In this document: in pieces, positions 26,600 through 36,300 of the stretch | Numbering within the stretch: the first letter of the stretch is position 1 | Layout: every line of letters begins with the position of its first letter | Origin: Flavobacteriales bacterium UBA6051 | Lineage (GTDB): Bacteria > Bacteroidota > Bacteroidia > Flavobacteriales_D > Crocinitomicaceae | Assembly: GCA_002427735.1 (NCBI GenBank) | Contig: DIYP01000003.1 | Location: 62,001-126,000, forward strand | DNA length: 64,000 nucleotides | Direction: 5' to 3' | The notes under the pieces: generated by a model | Database searches by the model: none | Told to the model about the DNA's origin: nothing | Seen by the model: only the letters and a program-made list of their open reading frames with translations | Translations under genes and position numbers: made by a program

Positions 26600-27742
26600 T
26601 TATCCTGTGATTACCTGAATTCTATCTTTCAGCTTTGCCGCAATTCTTTTGACATCGGTCATTTCAGCTCCAGCAACTGTCACATGTCCCATTTTTCTAT
26701 TTGGTTTGGTATTTTCCTTACCGTATAAGTGGATATGCACTCCAGGAAGTTTAATTGATTCTTCAATTCCCTGGTATATAGCAGGGCCTTTGTGTCCATT
26801 GCTTCCAAGTATATTGAGCATTGCTCCATTTCGAGTCATATCTGTTGATCCTAAAGGGAAATCAAGAATTGAGCGAAGGTGTTGTTCGAATTGAGAAGTA
26901 ATGTTGCATTCGATGGTATGGTGTCCGCTATTGTGTGGTCTTGGTGCAATCTCATTTACCAAGATTTCGCCGTCGCTCTTGAGGAATAATTCGACAGCGA
27001 GAATTCCAACCATATCAAGTTTATTGATGACATCCATTGCGATTTCCTTTGCACGTCTTTCGACATCTTTAGAAACATCTGCTGGGGAAAATAGGTAAGC
27101 AACAAGATTAGCATCATTGAATTCACATTCCACGGTAGGGTAAACCGCTACCTCTCCTGATTTATTCCGTGCAACGATTACTGAAAGTTCTTTCTCAAAA
27201 GGAACAAATTCTTCCGCAATAGAAGGAGCTTCAAAACTTTTTTGAAGATCATCCTCGGAACGCATGACCTGAACACCTCTGCCATCGTACCCTCCAGTTC
27301 TCAATTTCATTACAAAGGGAAGCTTTGAGTGAAGGTCTGCCGATTGAGGTTCATCAATAAAAGTGAATGGAGAAGTTGGAATTTGGTGATCTACATAGAA
27401 CTGTTTTTGAATTCCTTTATCCTTAATTATCTCAAGAACTCTGGGTTGGGGATACACCTCAACTCCCTTTTTTTCCAGTTCGTAAAGTGCTTCTATATTG
27501 ACGTTTTCAATTTCAACTGTAACAACATCCATCGATGCGCCAAAAGCCATTACGTCATCAAAATTGGTAATATCTCCTTTGGTAAAAGCAGTACAGATCT
27601 CTGCACTTGGCGCTGCAACATCATTTTCCATAATGTAAACGTCAATACCATAGTTTATCGCTTCTTGGATAAACATTCGACCCAATTGACCACCTCCAAG
27701 GATACCCAAGCGATGTGCCTTACCAAATCTGTTTTTTTCCAT
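26600..27742 (-). CDS. purK: 5-(carboxyamino)imidazole ribonucleotide synthase
   Basis: ATP-grasp enzyme of purine synthesis that carboxylates AIR to N5-CAIR with bicarbonate and ATP; its product normally goes to PurE, which is not in this window. 380 residues. N-terminal GILGGGQLGRMFIQEA, ATP-grasp core (FVMKLRTGGYDGRGVQV; AEEFVPFEKELSVIVARN) and the C-terminal EIAPRPHNSGHHTIE with the metal-binding Glu and Asn. Divergent from hpt, another purine gene, with both promoters in a 105-base gap. An exact -7 box ends 6 bases before the ATG, so the mRNA is probably leaderless. Confidence 0.96.
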   Translation of the reverse strand: MEKNRFGKAHRLGILGGGQLGRMFIQEAINYGIDVYIMENDVAAPSAEICTAFTKGDITNFDDVMAFGASMDVVTVEIENVNIEALYELEKKGVEVYPQPRVLEIIKDKGIQKQFYVDHQIPTSPFTFIDEPQSADLHSKLPFVMKLRTGGYDGRGVQVMRSEDDLQKSFEAPSIAEEFVPFEKELSVIVARNKSGEVAVYPTVECEFNDANLVAYLFSPADVSKDVERRAKEIAMDVINKLDMVGILAVELFLKSDGEILVNEIAPRPHNSGHHTIECNITSQFEQHLRSILDFPLGSTDMTRNGAMLNILGSNGHKGPAIYQGIEESIKLPGVHIHLYGKENTKPNRKMGHVTVAGAEMTDVKRIAAKLKDRIQVITG

Positions 27743-27747
27743 GCCTG

Positions 27748-27755
27748 CAAAGATA
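27748..27755 (-). promoter_or_regulatory. -7 promoter element of purK
   Basis: Minus-strand TATCTTTG, exact TAnnTTTG. It ends 5 bases before the purK ATG, implying a leaderless or near-leaderless mRNA. Confidence 0.6.
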
Positions 27756-27819
27756 ATGTGTATTTATTCCTGACAAGCTATTCCTTTGATTTTGTTGACT
27801 TATTCCCAATAAAATGTAG

Positions 27820-27827
27820 TACTTTTG
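27820..27827 (+). promoter_or_regulatory. -7 promoter element of the hpt operon
   Basis: TACTTTTG, exact TAnnTTTG, with a -33-like TTG at 27795-27797 (22 bases between). It is about 20 bases before the GTG start of hpt. This is the best two-part promoter in the window. Confidence 0.65.
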
Positions 27828-27847
27828 GGGTTCAAAATTTGTGAGTA

Positions 27848-28378
27848 GTGATTCAGGTTCTGGACAAAACTTTTGAGGTATTTATAACGCGTGAAGAAAT
27901 CCAGGATGAGGTATCTTCATTGGCGAAACAAATTAATGTCGATTTTCAGAACGAAGAAGTTGTCTTTATCGCTGTTCTAAATGGATCATTTATGTTTGCT
28001 TCGGACATCATGAAGTCCATTGATCTCGATTGCGAAATTTCTTTCATTAAAATGAGTTCATACCAGGGAACTGAGTCTACCGGAAGAGTGGATGAGTTAA
28101 TTGGACTGAATAACAATTTAAAAGACAAAAATGTCATTATTCTGGAGGATATTATTGACACTGGAATTACTATAGATAAAATCATTTCACTAATGGATGA
28201 GCAAGCTCCCAAGTCGGTGAAGATTTGCTCGCTTCTCTACAAACCTGATGCTTTTCAGGGAGTTCACAGGCCTGATTATGTAGGTTTTTCTATTCCGAAT
28301 GCATTTGTAGTCGGATATGGATTAGATTACAATGAAAAGGGGAGGAATTTAGACGCTATTTACAAGATTAAGAACTAA
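27848..28378 (+). CDS. hpt: Hypoxanthine phosphoribosyltransferase
   Basis: Salvages hypoxanthine and guanine with PRPP to IMP/GMP. 176 residues. PRPP-binding loop IILEDIIDTGITIDKI at about residues 98-113, plus VFIAVLNGSFMFASDI (the substrate loop) and the C-terminal PDYVGFSIPNAFVVGYGLDY. Starts with GTG at 27848; there is no nearby in-frame ATG, and the promoter position fits. First gene of the operon hpt-adk-obgE-PAP2-crcB. Faces purK across a shared promoter gap. Confidence 0.95.
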   Translation: MIQVLDKTFEVFITREEIQDEVSSLAKQINVDFQNEEVVFIAVLNGSFMFASDIMKSIDLDCEISFIKMSSYQGTESTGRVDELIGLNNNLKDKNVIILEDIIDTGITIDKIISLMDEQAPKSVKICSLLYKPDAFQGVHRPDYVGFSIPNAFVVGYGLDYNEKGRNLDAIYKIKN

Positions 28379-28395
28379 AAACTGAATAATTCAAT

Positions 28396-28965
28396 ATGTT
28401 GAACATTGTATTGTTTGGCCCTCCAGGGGCAGGAAAAGGAACTCAATCAGAAAGATTAAAAGAAAAATATGGACTTGTGCATATTTCTACGGGAGATGTA
28501 TTCAGAGGTCTTGACCCTGAATCTGAACTAGGAAAGCTTGCCAAGAGCTATTCAGATAAAGGAAATCTTGTGCCAGATGAAGTGACCATACAGATTTTAG
28601 AATCAGAGGTTTCGAAGTATCCGGATGCTAAGGGAGTTATATATGACGGATTTCCACGCACAACTGCTCAGGCAGAGGCATTGGATAAGTTTCTAGCTTC
28701 TAAAGGAACTGAGGTTTCAATGATGCTTTCGCTCGTTGTTCCCGAAGAAGAATTGAAGAAGCGACTAATCGCACGTGCTGAAGTTTCAGGAAGAAAAGAT
28801 GATGCTGACCCAGCAATTATTCAAAACAGAATTAATACGTACAATAACTCGACTGCTCCGGTAGCCGATTTCTATAGAGCACAGAATAAATTGAGTGAAG
28901 TTGATGGAGTAGGATCCATCGATGATATTACCAATCGCTTGTTTGCTGTGATCGACGGTAAATAA
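28396..28965 (+). CDS. adk: Adenylate kinase
   Basis: Interconverts ATP + AMP and 2 ADP. 189 residues, the short form without an extended zinc-binding LID. P-loop FGPPGAGKGTQSERL at the N-terminus, AMP-site STGDVFRG, DGFPRTTAQAEALD, and the RAEVSGRKDDAD short lid. Lies 17 bases after hpt; together they serve purine nucleotide balance. Confidence 0.97.
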   Translation: MLNIVLFGPPGAGKGTQSERLKEKYGLVHISTGDVFRGLDPESELGKLAKSYSDKGNLVPDEVTIQILESEVSKYPDAKGVIYDGFPRTTAQAEALDKFLASKGTEVSMMLSLVVPEEELKKRLIARAEVSGRKDDADPAIIQNRINTYNNSTAPVADFYRAQNKLSEVDGVGSIDDITNRLFAVIDGK

Positions 28966-28998
28966 AGCTATCTGGTATAATTCGAAAAAGGAAGGACC

Positions 28999-30000
28999 AT
29001 GGCGTCGAAAAATTTTGTCGATTATGTAAAAATCCATTGTACCTCAGGAAATGGAGGCGGAGGTTCGGCACACTTTCGGCGAGAAAAGTACATTCCTAAA
29101 GGAGGTCCTGATGGTGGCGATGGTGGCCGTGGTGGACATGTTATTCTTAAAGGGAATAAACAACTTTGGACACTACTTCATCTAAAATTTAAGAAGCATA
29201 TAAAAGCTGGACATGGTCAACATGGTTCAGGAAACCTGAAGACTGGAGCTCAAGGTCGAGATGAGTATATCGAAGTTCCTTTGGGGACCGTTGTTAGAGA
29301 TCCTGATTCTGGTAAATTCTTGTTTGAGATAACGGAGGATGGAGAAGAAAAGATCATTCAGAAAGGTGGACGCGGAGGATTAGGGAATAATAATTTTAAA
29401 TCTTCTACGAATCAAACTCCACGTTATGCTCAACCCGGAGAAGAGGGGCGTGAAGGTTGGAAAATCCTAGAACTTAAAATTCTTGCAGATGTGGGACTTG
29501 TAGGGTTTCCAAATGCCGGAAAAAGCACGTTGCTTTCTGTTGTTTCAGCGGCGAAACCTGAGATAGCTAATTATCCCTTTACTACGTTACGCCCCAATTT
29601 AGGTATTGTAAAATATCGTGATCACAGGTCGTACGTTATGGCAGATATTCCCGGAATCATTGAGGATGCTCATAAAGGGAAAGGACTTGGATTGAGATTT
29701 CTAAGGCATATTGAACGGAATTCATTGCTCTTATTTTTAGTGCCTGCGGATAGCGATGATATAAAGAAGGAATTCGAAATTCTTCACAATGAATTGAAGC
29801 AGTATAACCCGGAATTAGTTCATAAGGATAAATTGCTGGCGATTTCGAAATCAGATATGCTCGATGATGAATTGAAAGCTGAGATTGAACAAGATTTACC
29901 TGATTCAATACCCTATTTGTTTATTTCTTCTGTAGCGCAGCAGGGAATAACAGAACTCAATGATCTTATTTGGAAAACCTTGAATGATGGAATCGCTTGA
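28999..30000 (+). CDS. obgE: Obg-family GTPase
   Basis: Essential GTPase of late 50S ribosome assembly and stringent-type control. 333 residues: glycine-rich Obg fold at about 1-158 (HCTSGNGGGGSAHFRREKY; GGPDGGDGGRGGHVIL; KGGRGGLGNNNFKSS) and G domain at about 159-330 with G1 GFPNAGKST, G2 YPFTTLRPNLG, G3 DIPGIIEDAHKGKGLG, and G4 AISKSD. No C-terminal OCT domain, as in many Bacteroidota. Its end overlaps the PAP2 gene by 17 bases, suggesting coupled translation. Confidence 0.97.
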   Translation: MASKNFVDYVKIHCTSGNGGGGSAHFRREKYIPKGGPDGGDGGRGGHVILKGNKQLWTLLHLKFKKHIKAGHGQHGSGNLKTGAQGRDEYIEVPLGTVVRDPDSGKFLFEITEDGEEKIIQKGGRGGLGNNNFKSSTNQTPRYAQPGEEGREGWKILELKILADVGLVGFPNAGKSTLLSVVSAAKPEIANYPFTTLRPNLGIVKYRDHRSYVMADIPGIIEDAHKGKGLGLRFLRHIERNSLLLFLVPADSDDIKKEFEILHNELKQYNPELVHKDKLLAISKSDMLDDELKAEIEQDLPDSIPYLFISSVAQQGITELNDLIWKTLNDGIA

Positions 30001-30580
30001 GGCAATAGATAGAGCGATCGTCTTATGGGTAAATAGTCTGAACACACCCTTTATGGATGAGTTCATGTGGATCGTCTCAGGTAAACTTACCTGGATCCCA
30101 CTCTACGTTTTCTTTTTAATTCTTTTTTGGCGTGAGTTTGGCGTAAAAAAGAGCATTGTGTTTCTGATTAGTGCGATCCTTACTGTTGCGTTAGCTGATC
30201 AGATTTCAGTTCATTTATTCAAGGAGATGTTTCTTCGCTACCGCCCATCGCACCATTCATTATTAACGGATGTGCTGCACTTTTACCATCTTGGTGACGG
30301 GGATTTTTACAAAGGTGGAACGTATGGTTTTATTTCATCGCACGCTGCAAACTTTGCAGGTGTTTGTAGCTTCGCTTCGCTAGTTCTTAGAAAGAGATAC
30401 AAATGGATTTCTTTGTTGGCTGCAATTGTTGTAGCACTTGTTTGCTTCAGCCGGATTTACCTTGGTGTGCACTATTTAAGTGATGTGCTCGTCGGTATTC
30501 TTGTTGGGGTATTGTTAGCTTGGCTTGTTTATCGCTTTGTTTTTATTGCTATCATTGGAAGAATTAGAACGACGACATGA
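29984..30580 (+). CDS. PAP2-family membrane phosphatase
   Basis: 198 residues, five to six transmembrane helices. The three phosphatase motifs are complete: KEMFLRYRP (K-x6-RP), SSHAANFAG, and SRIYLGVHYLSD (SR-x5-H-x3-D). Members hydrolyse lipid phosphates such as undecaprenyl pyrophosphate or phosphatidylglycerophosphate on the outer face of the inner membrane; substrate cannot be read here. It starts inside obgE (second ATG at 29987 also possible) and ends in an ATGA overlap with crcB. Confidence 0.9.
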   Translation: MMESLEAIDRAIVLWVNSLNTPFMDEFMWIVSGKLTWIPLYVFFLILFWREFGVKKSIVFLISAILTVALADQISVHLFKEMFLRYRPSHHSLLTDVLHFYHLGDGDFYKGGTYGFISSHAANFAGVCSFASLVLRKRYKWISLLAAIVVALVCFSRIYLGVHYLSDVLVGILVGVLLAWLVYRFVFIAIIGRIRTTT

Positions 30581-30939
30581 CTTATTTTTATGTCTTTCTT
30601 GGTGGCGGATTAGGGAGCTTGGCTCGCTATATAATTTCAAAGTTCAGCGCTCGGGTTATACCAATGGATTTTCCCATTGGAACACTCATAGCCAATCTAG
30701 TTGCGTGTATCTTACTGGCACTTCTCGTGGTCGGGTTTTCCAATAAGCAAGCAGATTTTCAATGGATTCAACCGCTATTAATCATCGGGTTTTGTGGCGG
30801 TTTTAGCACCTTCAGTACGTTTAGTAACGAAACATTTGCGCTGATTGATGGAGGGCATATTGGCCTTGCCCTGCTTAATGTTGCGATTTCAATTATTGCA
30901 GGGATCGGACTGATTTTCCTGATTCGTATCAAGGGTTAG
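30577..30939 (+). CDS. crcB: Fluoride channel CrcB/FluC
   Basis: 120 residues, four transmembrane helices. Family motifs: GGGLGSLARYIIS at the N-terminus, IGTLIANLVACILLAL, and GFCGGFSTFSTFSNET, which includes the Phe/Ser-Thr track for fluoride. It exports F- passively as a dual-topology dimer, so the single gene suffices. It shares ATGA with the PAP2 stop and overlaps the convergent acyltransferase by 4 bases. No fluoride riboswitch is visible because it is inside an operon. Confidence 0.94.
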   Translation: MTYFYVFLGGGLGSLARYIISKFSARVIPMDFPIGTLIANLVACILLALLVVGFSNKQADFQWIQPLLIIGFCGGFSTFSTFSNETFALIDGGHIGLALLNVAISIIAGIGLIFLIRIKG

Positions 30940-32264
30940 TCAAATGAAGAGGGCACTAGGTCATTAACCTTCGCTTCAAGCGCATCACGTTTTTTGATCA
31001 ACTTACTTAGATCCGTTTTGTTCATGATCCCTTTGACTTTAAAGTCTTTTAGGTATTTCACCCACATGTAAGCGGATAATCCTGTTAGGCCAATGCTCAA
31101 GAAATAAGCAATTCCTAACCACCAACTTGGATATACAAGGTAATAGAAAACGAAAATCAAAGGAATATTGAGAATCGCGATAAGCAGTTTTCCAGCAATC
31201 AGTTTAACAGAGCCCCAGAAGACCTTTCTTCTGAACGACTTCTCAACAAACTTTTTTACTAAGAAATAGGGGAGAGCACAATGCAGAGCCCCGATGATGG
31301 CAAAAGGAAATAATACAACCATTAAGAGAATTTCTTTCAAACGACTTCCTGACGGATTGTTCTTTTTCCAGAAGAGAAAATGTTCCTGGACGCGAAAGCG
31401 CTTAAGCAAACTAAAATAAGACTTCGCATCATCCTGTAATTTCGCAAGTTCCTCATTGGCTTCTAAATCCTGTTCATTGAGCCAGTTTGCTAATTTTTGA
31501 GAATATCTCCAGCGCTTTTTCAAAGGTAGAGAACGATCAAAGTTATCTGCGTTCATTCCTTTGCGCGTAATCATCATGATGTGCTCATGGAATGGTGCAT
31601 TTTCTTTTTTCTCAACATGCGTAATCTGCTCTTTCATGAGTTGTTCGACTCTGCGCGTAAGACTTGTTATTACCTTATTTGGATTCTCCTCGTACTCTTC
31701 GCGATAGTCATTCAAGCAGATTCTCTCAGAAGTCGAAATGAGGAGGTCACTTCGCATTTGATTGGGTTGGGAATAGTTGCATCCTACTGCAGCGATATAT
31801 ATTTTCTTTTCCCAGTTCAGTGATTCCAGCGTTTGAAAACCAATTTTTACTGAACCCTTTTTCACTGGTTTTAATCGTCGAATGAAGGTGTCATCTGTAA
31901 ATCCTTCTCCGAACACGAGTAGATTTCTGCCAAACGAAAGGATTTTCGCACATTTTTCAAAAACGGCATTGTTTTTCTTCTTTGTATCCTGTCCGTCGTG
32001 TTCACGATAAATAGGAAGCATTTGACATGCCCACAAAAAAGGTTGTGTCTTCTTATTGAAAATGTCCGAACGCGTCATAAAAAAGACAATCGGACGGCGC
32101 AAACTTGCAACTGCAAGGGGATCCATAAATGAAGCAGGGTGGTTGCTCACATAAATGGTTCTTCCAAGAAATTGTTTAGGAGAATTTACGAGCTTCATGC
32201 GTGGATAAAAAACACGGAGCGAGTAATTCAGCGTCACTTTTAGCAAAAAATAGAGAATGCGCAT
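30936..32264 (-). CDS. Membrane glycerol-phosphate acyltransferase (PlsC-like)
   Basis: 442 residues. Acyltransferase domain in the N-terminal half. The active-site motif is SNHPASFMDP, so His and Asp are 5 residues apart (H-x5-D), as in the glycerol-3-phosphate/DHAP acyltransferase branch, not H-x4-D. A glycine/proline block VFGEGFTDDTFIR (the EGxx substrate site) follows. Toward the C-terminus come amphipathic helices and two to three transmembrane segments (ILLMVVLFPFAIIGALHCAL; LLIAILNIPLIFVFYYLVYP). Likely a phospholipid acylation enzyme, or one for a related lipid. Monocistronic, with an exact -7 box at 32285-32292. Confidence 0.82.
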   Translation of the reverse strand: MRILYFLLKVTLNYSLRVFYPRMKLVNSPKQFLGRTIYVSNHPASFMDPLAVASLRRPIVFFMTRSDIFNKKTQPFLWACQMLPIYREHDGQDTKKKNNAVFEKCAKILSFGRNLLVFGEGFTDDTFIRRLKPVKKGSVKIGFQTLESLNWEKKIYIAAVGCNYSQPNQMRSDLLISTSERICLNDYREEYEENPNKVITSLTRRVEQLMKEQITHVEKKENAPFHEHIMMITRKGMNADNFDRSLPLKKRWRYSQKLANWLNEQDLEANEELAKLQDDAKSYFSLLKRFRVQEHFLFWKKNNPSGSRLKEILLMVVLFPFAIIGALHCALPYFLVKKFVEKSFRRKVFWGSVKLIAGKLLIAILNIPLIFVFYYLVYPSWWLGIAYFLSIGLTGLSAYMWVKYLKDFKVKGIMNKTDLSKLIKKRDALEAKVNDLVPSSFD

Positions 32265-32284
32265 CGCGAAAAAATCTTAGGTCG

Positions 32285-32292
32285 CAAAGTTA
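32285..32292 (-). promoter_or_regulatory. -7 promoter element of the acyltransferase gene
   Basis: Minus-strand TAACTTTG, exact TAnnTTTG, 20 bases before the ATG at 32264. Confidence 0.55.
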
Positions 32293-32322
32293 TAAAGAAT
32301 CTTGTCACCTTCGTCTTATTGA

Positions 32323-33339
32323 TCAAGAGTCTCCTTTGATCTCACGGTCCATATTTCGATTTTTACCTAGATAGAAACCGAGCTGAATCTCATGCGTTCC
32401 ATTGTTAGCGGTTCGAATTTTGCCAATTCCAGCTTCATAGCCATATGCGACATAAAGATTTTTAATCACATTGGCTCCCAATTGAAAAACAATAGCGTTG
32501 CTTGTACGGTATTGAATTCCCAACCATGCTCCTCGATTATAGGCAAATCGAATGCCTGCATCCAATGATACCGGACTGTTTTCAGCAATTTTTGCAACTA
32601 CTATTGGTTCAACAGATATTTTATTTTCAAAGTCAAATCGATACTTCGCTGTTAAAAAGTAATGGCGATTAAAAAAGCTCTCAGTCGCGATGTCAGAAAA
32701 ACTGCTTTTATTTTTCAATAATTGAACCATTGAAATTCCTCCAACAAAATTGTCGTTATAGAAAATCAAACCAGCATTAGCATCTAAAATATTCTGAGCA
32801 GAAGATGTTCCTAAAAACTGAGCATACGAAGCGTCATCTTCCTGATACAGAATCACACGCTCTTGATCAATTCTAAAGTTACTCCAGCCAATTCCAACTC
32901 CTAATCCGAAGTTCAGTTTTTTAGTGAACGGAAGATGGATTGCATAACTACCAAAAACGGAAGTTTTGGCAAATGGACCAATGACATCATTCAGAGCTCT
33001 TCCACCAACCACATGCTTTATCTTACCTAGCGTTGCAGAGGGATCTGAGAACAAGGCTTTGTCTTCAGTATTGAACTCCGATAACACCCGATCATTTTTG
33101 CTACCAACTTTAATTTCACTGTTTCCAGTTAGCATAAAAGTTCGCGGTCCTCCGTTATATCCTAACCATTGAGAACGGGAGGTAAGTTCAAAATGCATTA
33201 CACCATTCATTCCTCCAGCAGCCGGGTTTATCATGTAAGGATTATTCATCACATTTATGAACTGCGATTCCTGTTGAGCGAAGCTATTCTGACCAACAGC
33301 AAGCAAAAGAATTAGAAATATATAACGTGTCTTTTTCAT
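32323..33339 (-). CDS. PorP/SprF-family type IX secretion outer-membrane protein
   Basis: 338 residues. Signal peptide (LLLAVGQNSFAQQ), then the family start FINVMNNPYMINPAAGGMNG, the conserved SRSQWLGYNGGPRTFML, and barrel strands ending in EIQLGFYLGKNR. PorP/SprF proteins work with type IX secretion and surface retention of proteins with gliding-type (type B) C-terminal domains. It lies 12 bases after the HYR-repeat adhesin gene, so it is very probably that protein's dedicated partner, as SprF is for SprB. Confidence 0.9.
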   Translation of the reverse strand: MKKTRYIFLILLLAVGQNSFAQQESQFINVMNNPYMINPAAGGMNGVMHFELTSRSQWLGYNGGPRTFMLTGNSEIKVGSKNDRVLSEFNTEDKALFSDPSATLGKIKHVVGGRALNDVIGPFAKTSVFGSYAIHLPFTKKLNFGLGVGIGWSNFRIDQERVILYQEDDASYAQFLGTSSAQNILDANAGLIFYNDNFVGGISMVQLLKNKSSFSDIATESFFNRHYFLTAKYRFDFENKISVEPIVVAKIAENSPVSLDAGIRFAYNRGAWLGIQYRTSNAIVFQLGANVIKNLYVAYGYEAGIGKIRTANNGTHEIQLGFYLGKNRNMDREIKGDS

Positions 33340-33351
33340 CGCTTAAGCTTA

Positions 33352-36300
33352 TTAATGAATAATACTGATGTCCCCTTTGAAAACAGTTTGTTGCTCATCA
33401 TTTAATTCAATCTTATAGAAGTATGTTCCCATTGGAAGCGGTTCACCTTTAAATGTTCCGTCCCACGGAGAAGAATATCCGATAGATTCGAAAACAACAG
33501 AACCCCATCGGTTAAAAATTACTACTCGACACTCCGGGTAGCTTTGTTCCAAATAATCGATAATGAACAAATCATTCTTACCATCAAAATTTGGTGTTAT
33601 CATCGTTGGTATTAACGGGTCAAATCCATCGCAAAGTGTTCCTATTATTGATAGTGTGTCATAGGTCGTTGGGCATCCTGGATAACTCGTCGCATATGTG
33701 AAAAGATTAACGCCGAGACTCAGTCCGCTTACGACTGCAATGTGATCATCTTCCGGGGAAACGCTTCCGGTTCCCGAGATAACCATCCAATTAACAGATT
33801 GTCCCATTTCAGGAGCGCTACCAACTATATCCATAGAGCCATTTTCCAGGCAAACGGAAGTGTCCGAAGTTATAATTCCTCCAGTAGCATTAGACAGAAC
33901 GTGCAATGTGTCACTTGTAGAAGGACATCCACCATTTGTAATAGTCCAAACAAACTCTTGCCATCCTGCATTTACCAATGTGGCATTCGTATTTGCAGAA
34001 TTGATGTCATCTATGACGGCTCCATTATCAGTCGTCCAGGTTCCGGTACCATATAGAGGAGCATTAGAAAGAAGGTTGATGGATGTCTCCGAACAAGCCA
34101 GAATCGTATCTTGAGTACTCGCATCAAGATCCAATTGAGAGTTAATTACAACAACGGTATCGGAAAGTGAACCACATGAAGCAGAACTCACTGTCCAAAT
34201 AAACACATTTGAACCAATTCCCAGATTGTTAACTCCAGTGGAGTTGGCGAATTGGTTATTAAAATTCCCTTGCCCTGCATCAACGGTCCATAATCCAGAT
34301 CCACTAGAGATAGCATCAGCGGAAAGAACAACGCTGTTTTGATCACAAAGGGAAATGGTATCCTCAGCAATTACAGCAGGAGCTGGAAAATCCAATATTT
34401 CAATATTAAAGTTGCAGACTGCGGTATTTCCGGAAGTATCAACAGCTGTGTATTCTAATGTCGTAATTCCAACAGGGAAACTCATGCCTGATGTAAGCCC
34501 TGTAAGATCTGTTTGACTCATGCTAGCACCGCAATTGTCACCAAAAGTTGGATCTGGGAAAGAAACCACTGGATCACACGATGAAATATCCGCTGGACAG
34601 CTAATCGTTGGATCTACGTTTTCGACGACTGTAAGGTTAAAGGTACATTGGTCCGTATTTCCACCTGCATCGGTTACAACTAATGTAATTGAGTTTTGCC
34701 CAGGATTAACTATTGTTCCCGGAGCAGGGGTCTGATCAATTGTGAAGTTTGGGCAGTTATCAACAACACTAGCAATCGTTCCATAATTGAGAAGGGCGTA
34801 ATCGCATGAAGAACCTGCATTGGCAATAGGAGGGTTAGGGCATGTAATTGTCGGAGCAACAATATCATCAGGTGTCAATAATGTTACACAAGAAGAGGAG
34901 TTGCCTTGTTCATCAATAAGCGTAATAAATACAGAGGTAATTCCATCTTCTGTTGATCCAGCGGGCGGATTTTGACTAATGGTCATGTCGCCAAATGCAG
35001 AGCAGTTATCAGTACCCGCAACTGTACTGGAAAAGTCTGGAACTGTATATTGACAGCTACCGTTTGTAGAAAGCGTTTGTCCTGAAGGGCAAGTAACTGA
35101 AGGTGAAATCGTATCTATGAGTAACGCATTGAAAACACAATTACCAGAATTACCTGATTCATCCGTAACCGTAATAGTAACAGGGGTATCAGTAAAAATA
35201 GTAGTTCCTACAATCGGAGATTGCTGAATTGTAATGTTTCCAACTGATGTGCAGTTATCGATGGGAATGGCCATGCTTGTATAATCACCTAGGAGTCCCT
35301 CACAAGAAGCGTCAGCGATGATGTTTTGGTTAGAAGGACAGCTTACAGTTGGAGCTAGTGCGTCAACGACATCCAATGAAAAAGAGCAGTTATTTTGGTT
35401 TCCGTTTAAGTCCGTTACTGTAATTGTAATAGGAGTCGTCCCTAAACCAAGCGTACTACCTGGAGTAGGAGATTGCGCATAAACAAGGTCAATAGCCGCC
35501 GTGCAATTATCTGAAGCACTGGCAGAACTACTGAAGTCTGCAAGTGCGTAATTACAGCTCGCGTCAGTAGAAACAGTTGTTGTTGGTGGACAAGTAATAG
35601 TTGGGTCTAGATTGTCAATTATATTAACATTAAAGGCACAGTTTCCTGTATTCCCGCTTTCGTCATTAATGGACAATGTAACAACTGTAGACGCTGCGAT
35701 TGTGGCGCCAGGGACAGGAGATTGAGTAATCGTAAATACGGAAGTACAGTTATCTGATGGCGTCGCCAATGATGTATAATCGCCGAGTATCCCAAAGCAG
35801 TTAATATCAGCATCAACTGTTTGATTTCCTGGACATGCAATCGTTGGATCAATGTCATCGACTACTGGCTGTGTAAATTGACAGCTACTGGAATTTCCTG
35901 AAGCATCCGTAACTGACATTATCACTGTTACATCGGTCGCGGAAACCAATGTACTTCCAGGAAGAGGGGTTTGACTAACTGTTGGTACTCCGCAGTTATC
36001 GCTTACTACAACAGATCCGGTATAATCAGTCATTAATGCTTGGCATGATGCGTCAACAGAAATAGCTGAAGGTGTTGGACATACGATAGCAGGTGAAATA
36101 GTATCGACAAATACTCCATTAAATACGCAAGATTGGTCTATAGCAGGTATTCCACCGGTCACTGTCAATGTGATCATTTGATCTGCAGTGATTACTGTAC
36201 CTGGTGCAGGGCTCTGAGTAATGGTTAATGCTCCAGTTGCAACACAATTGTCAGATGCAACTGCTAAAGAGGTAAAATCAGGAATTGATGCTTGACATAT

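Noticed and set aside
27329..27844. 171-codon plus-strand frame
   Set aside because: Antisense to purK, no family features, runs through both promoters.
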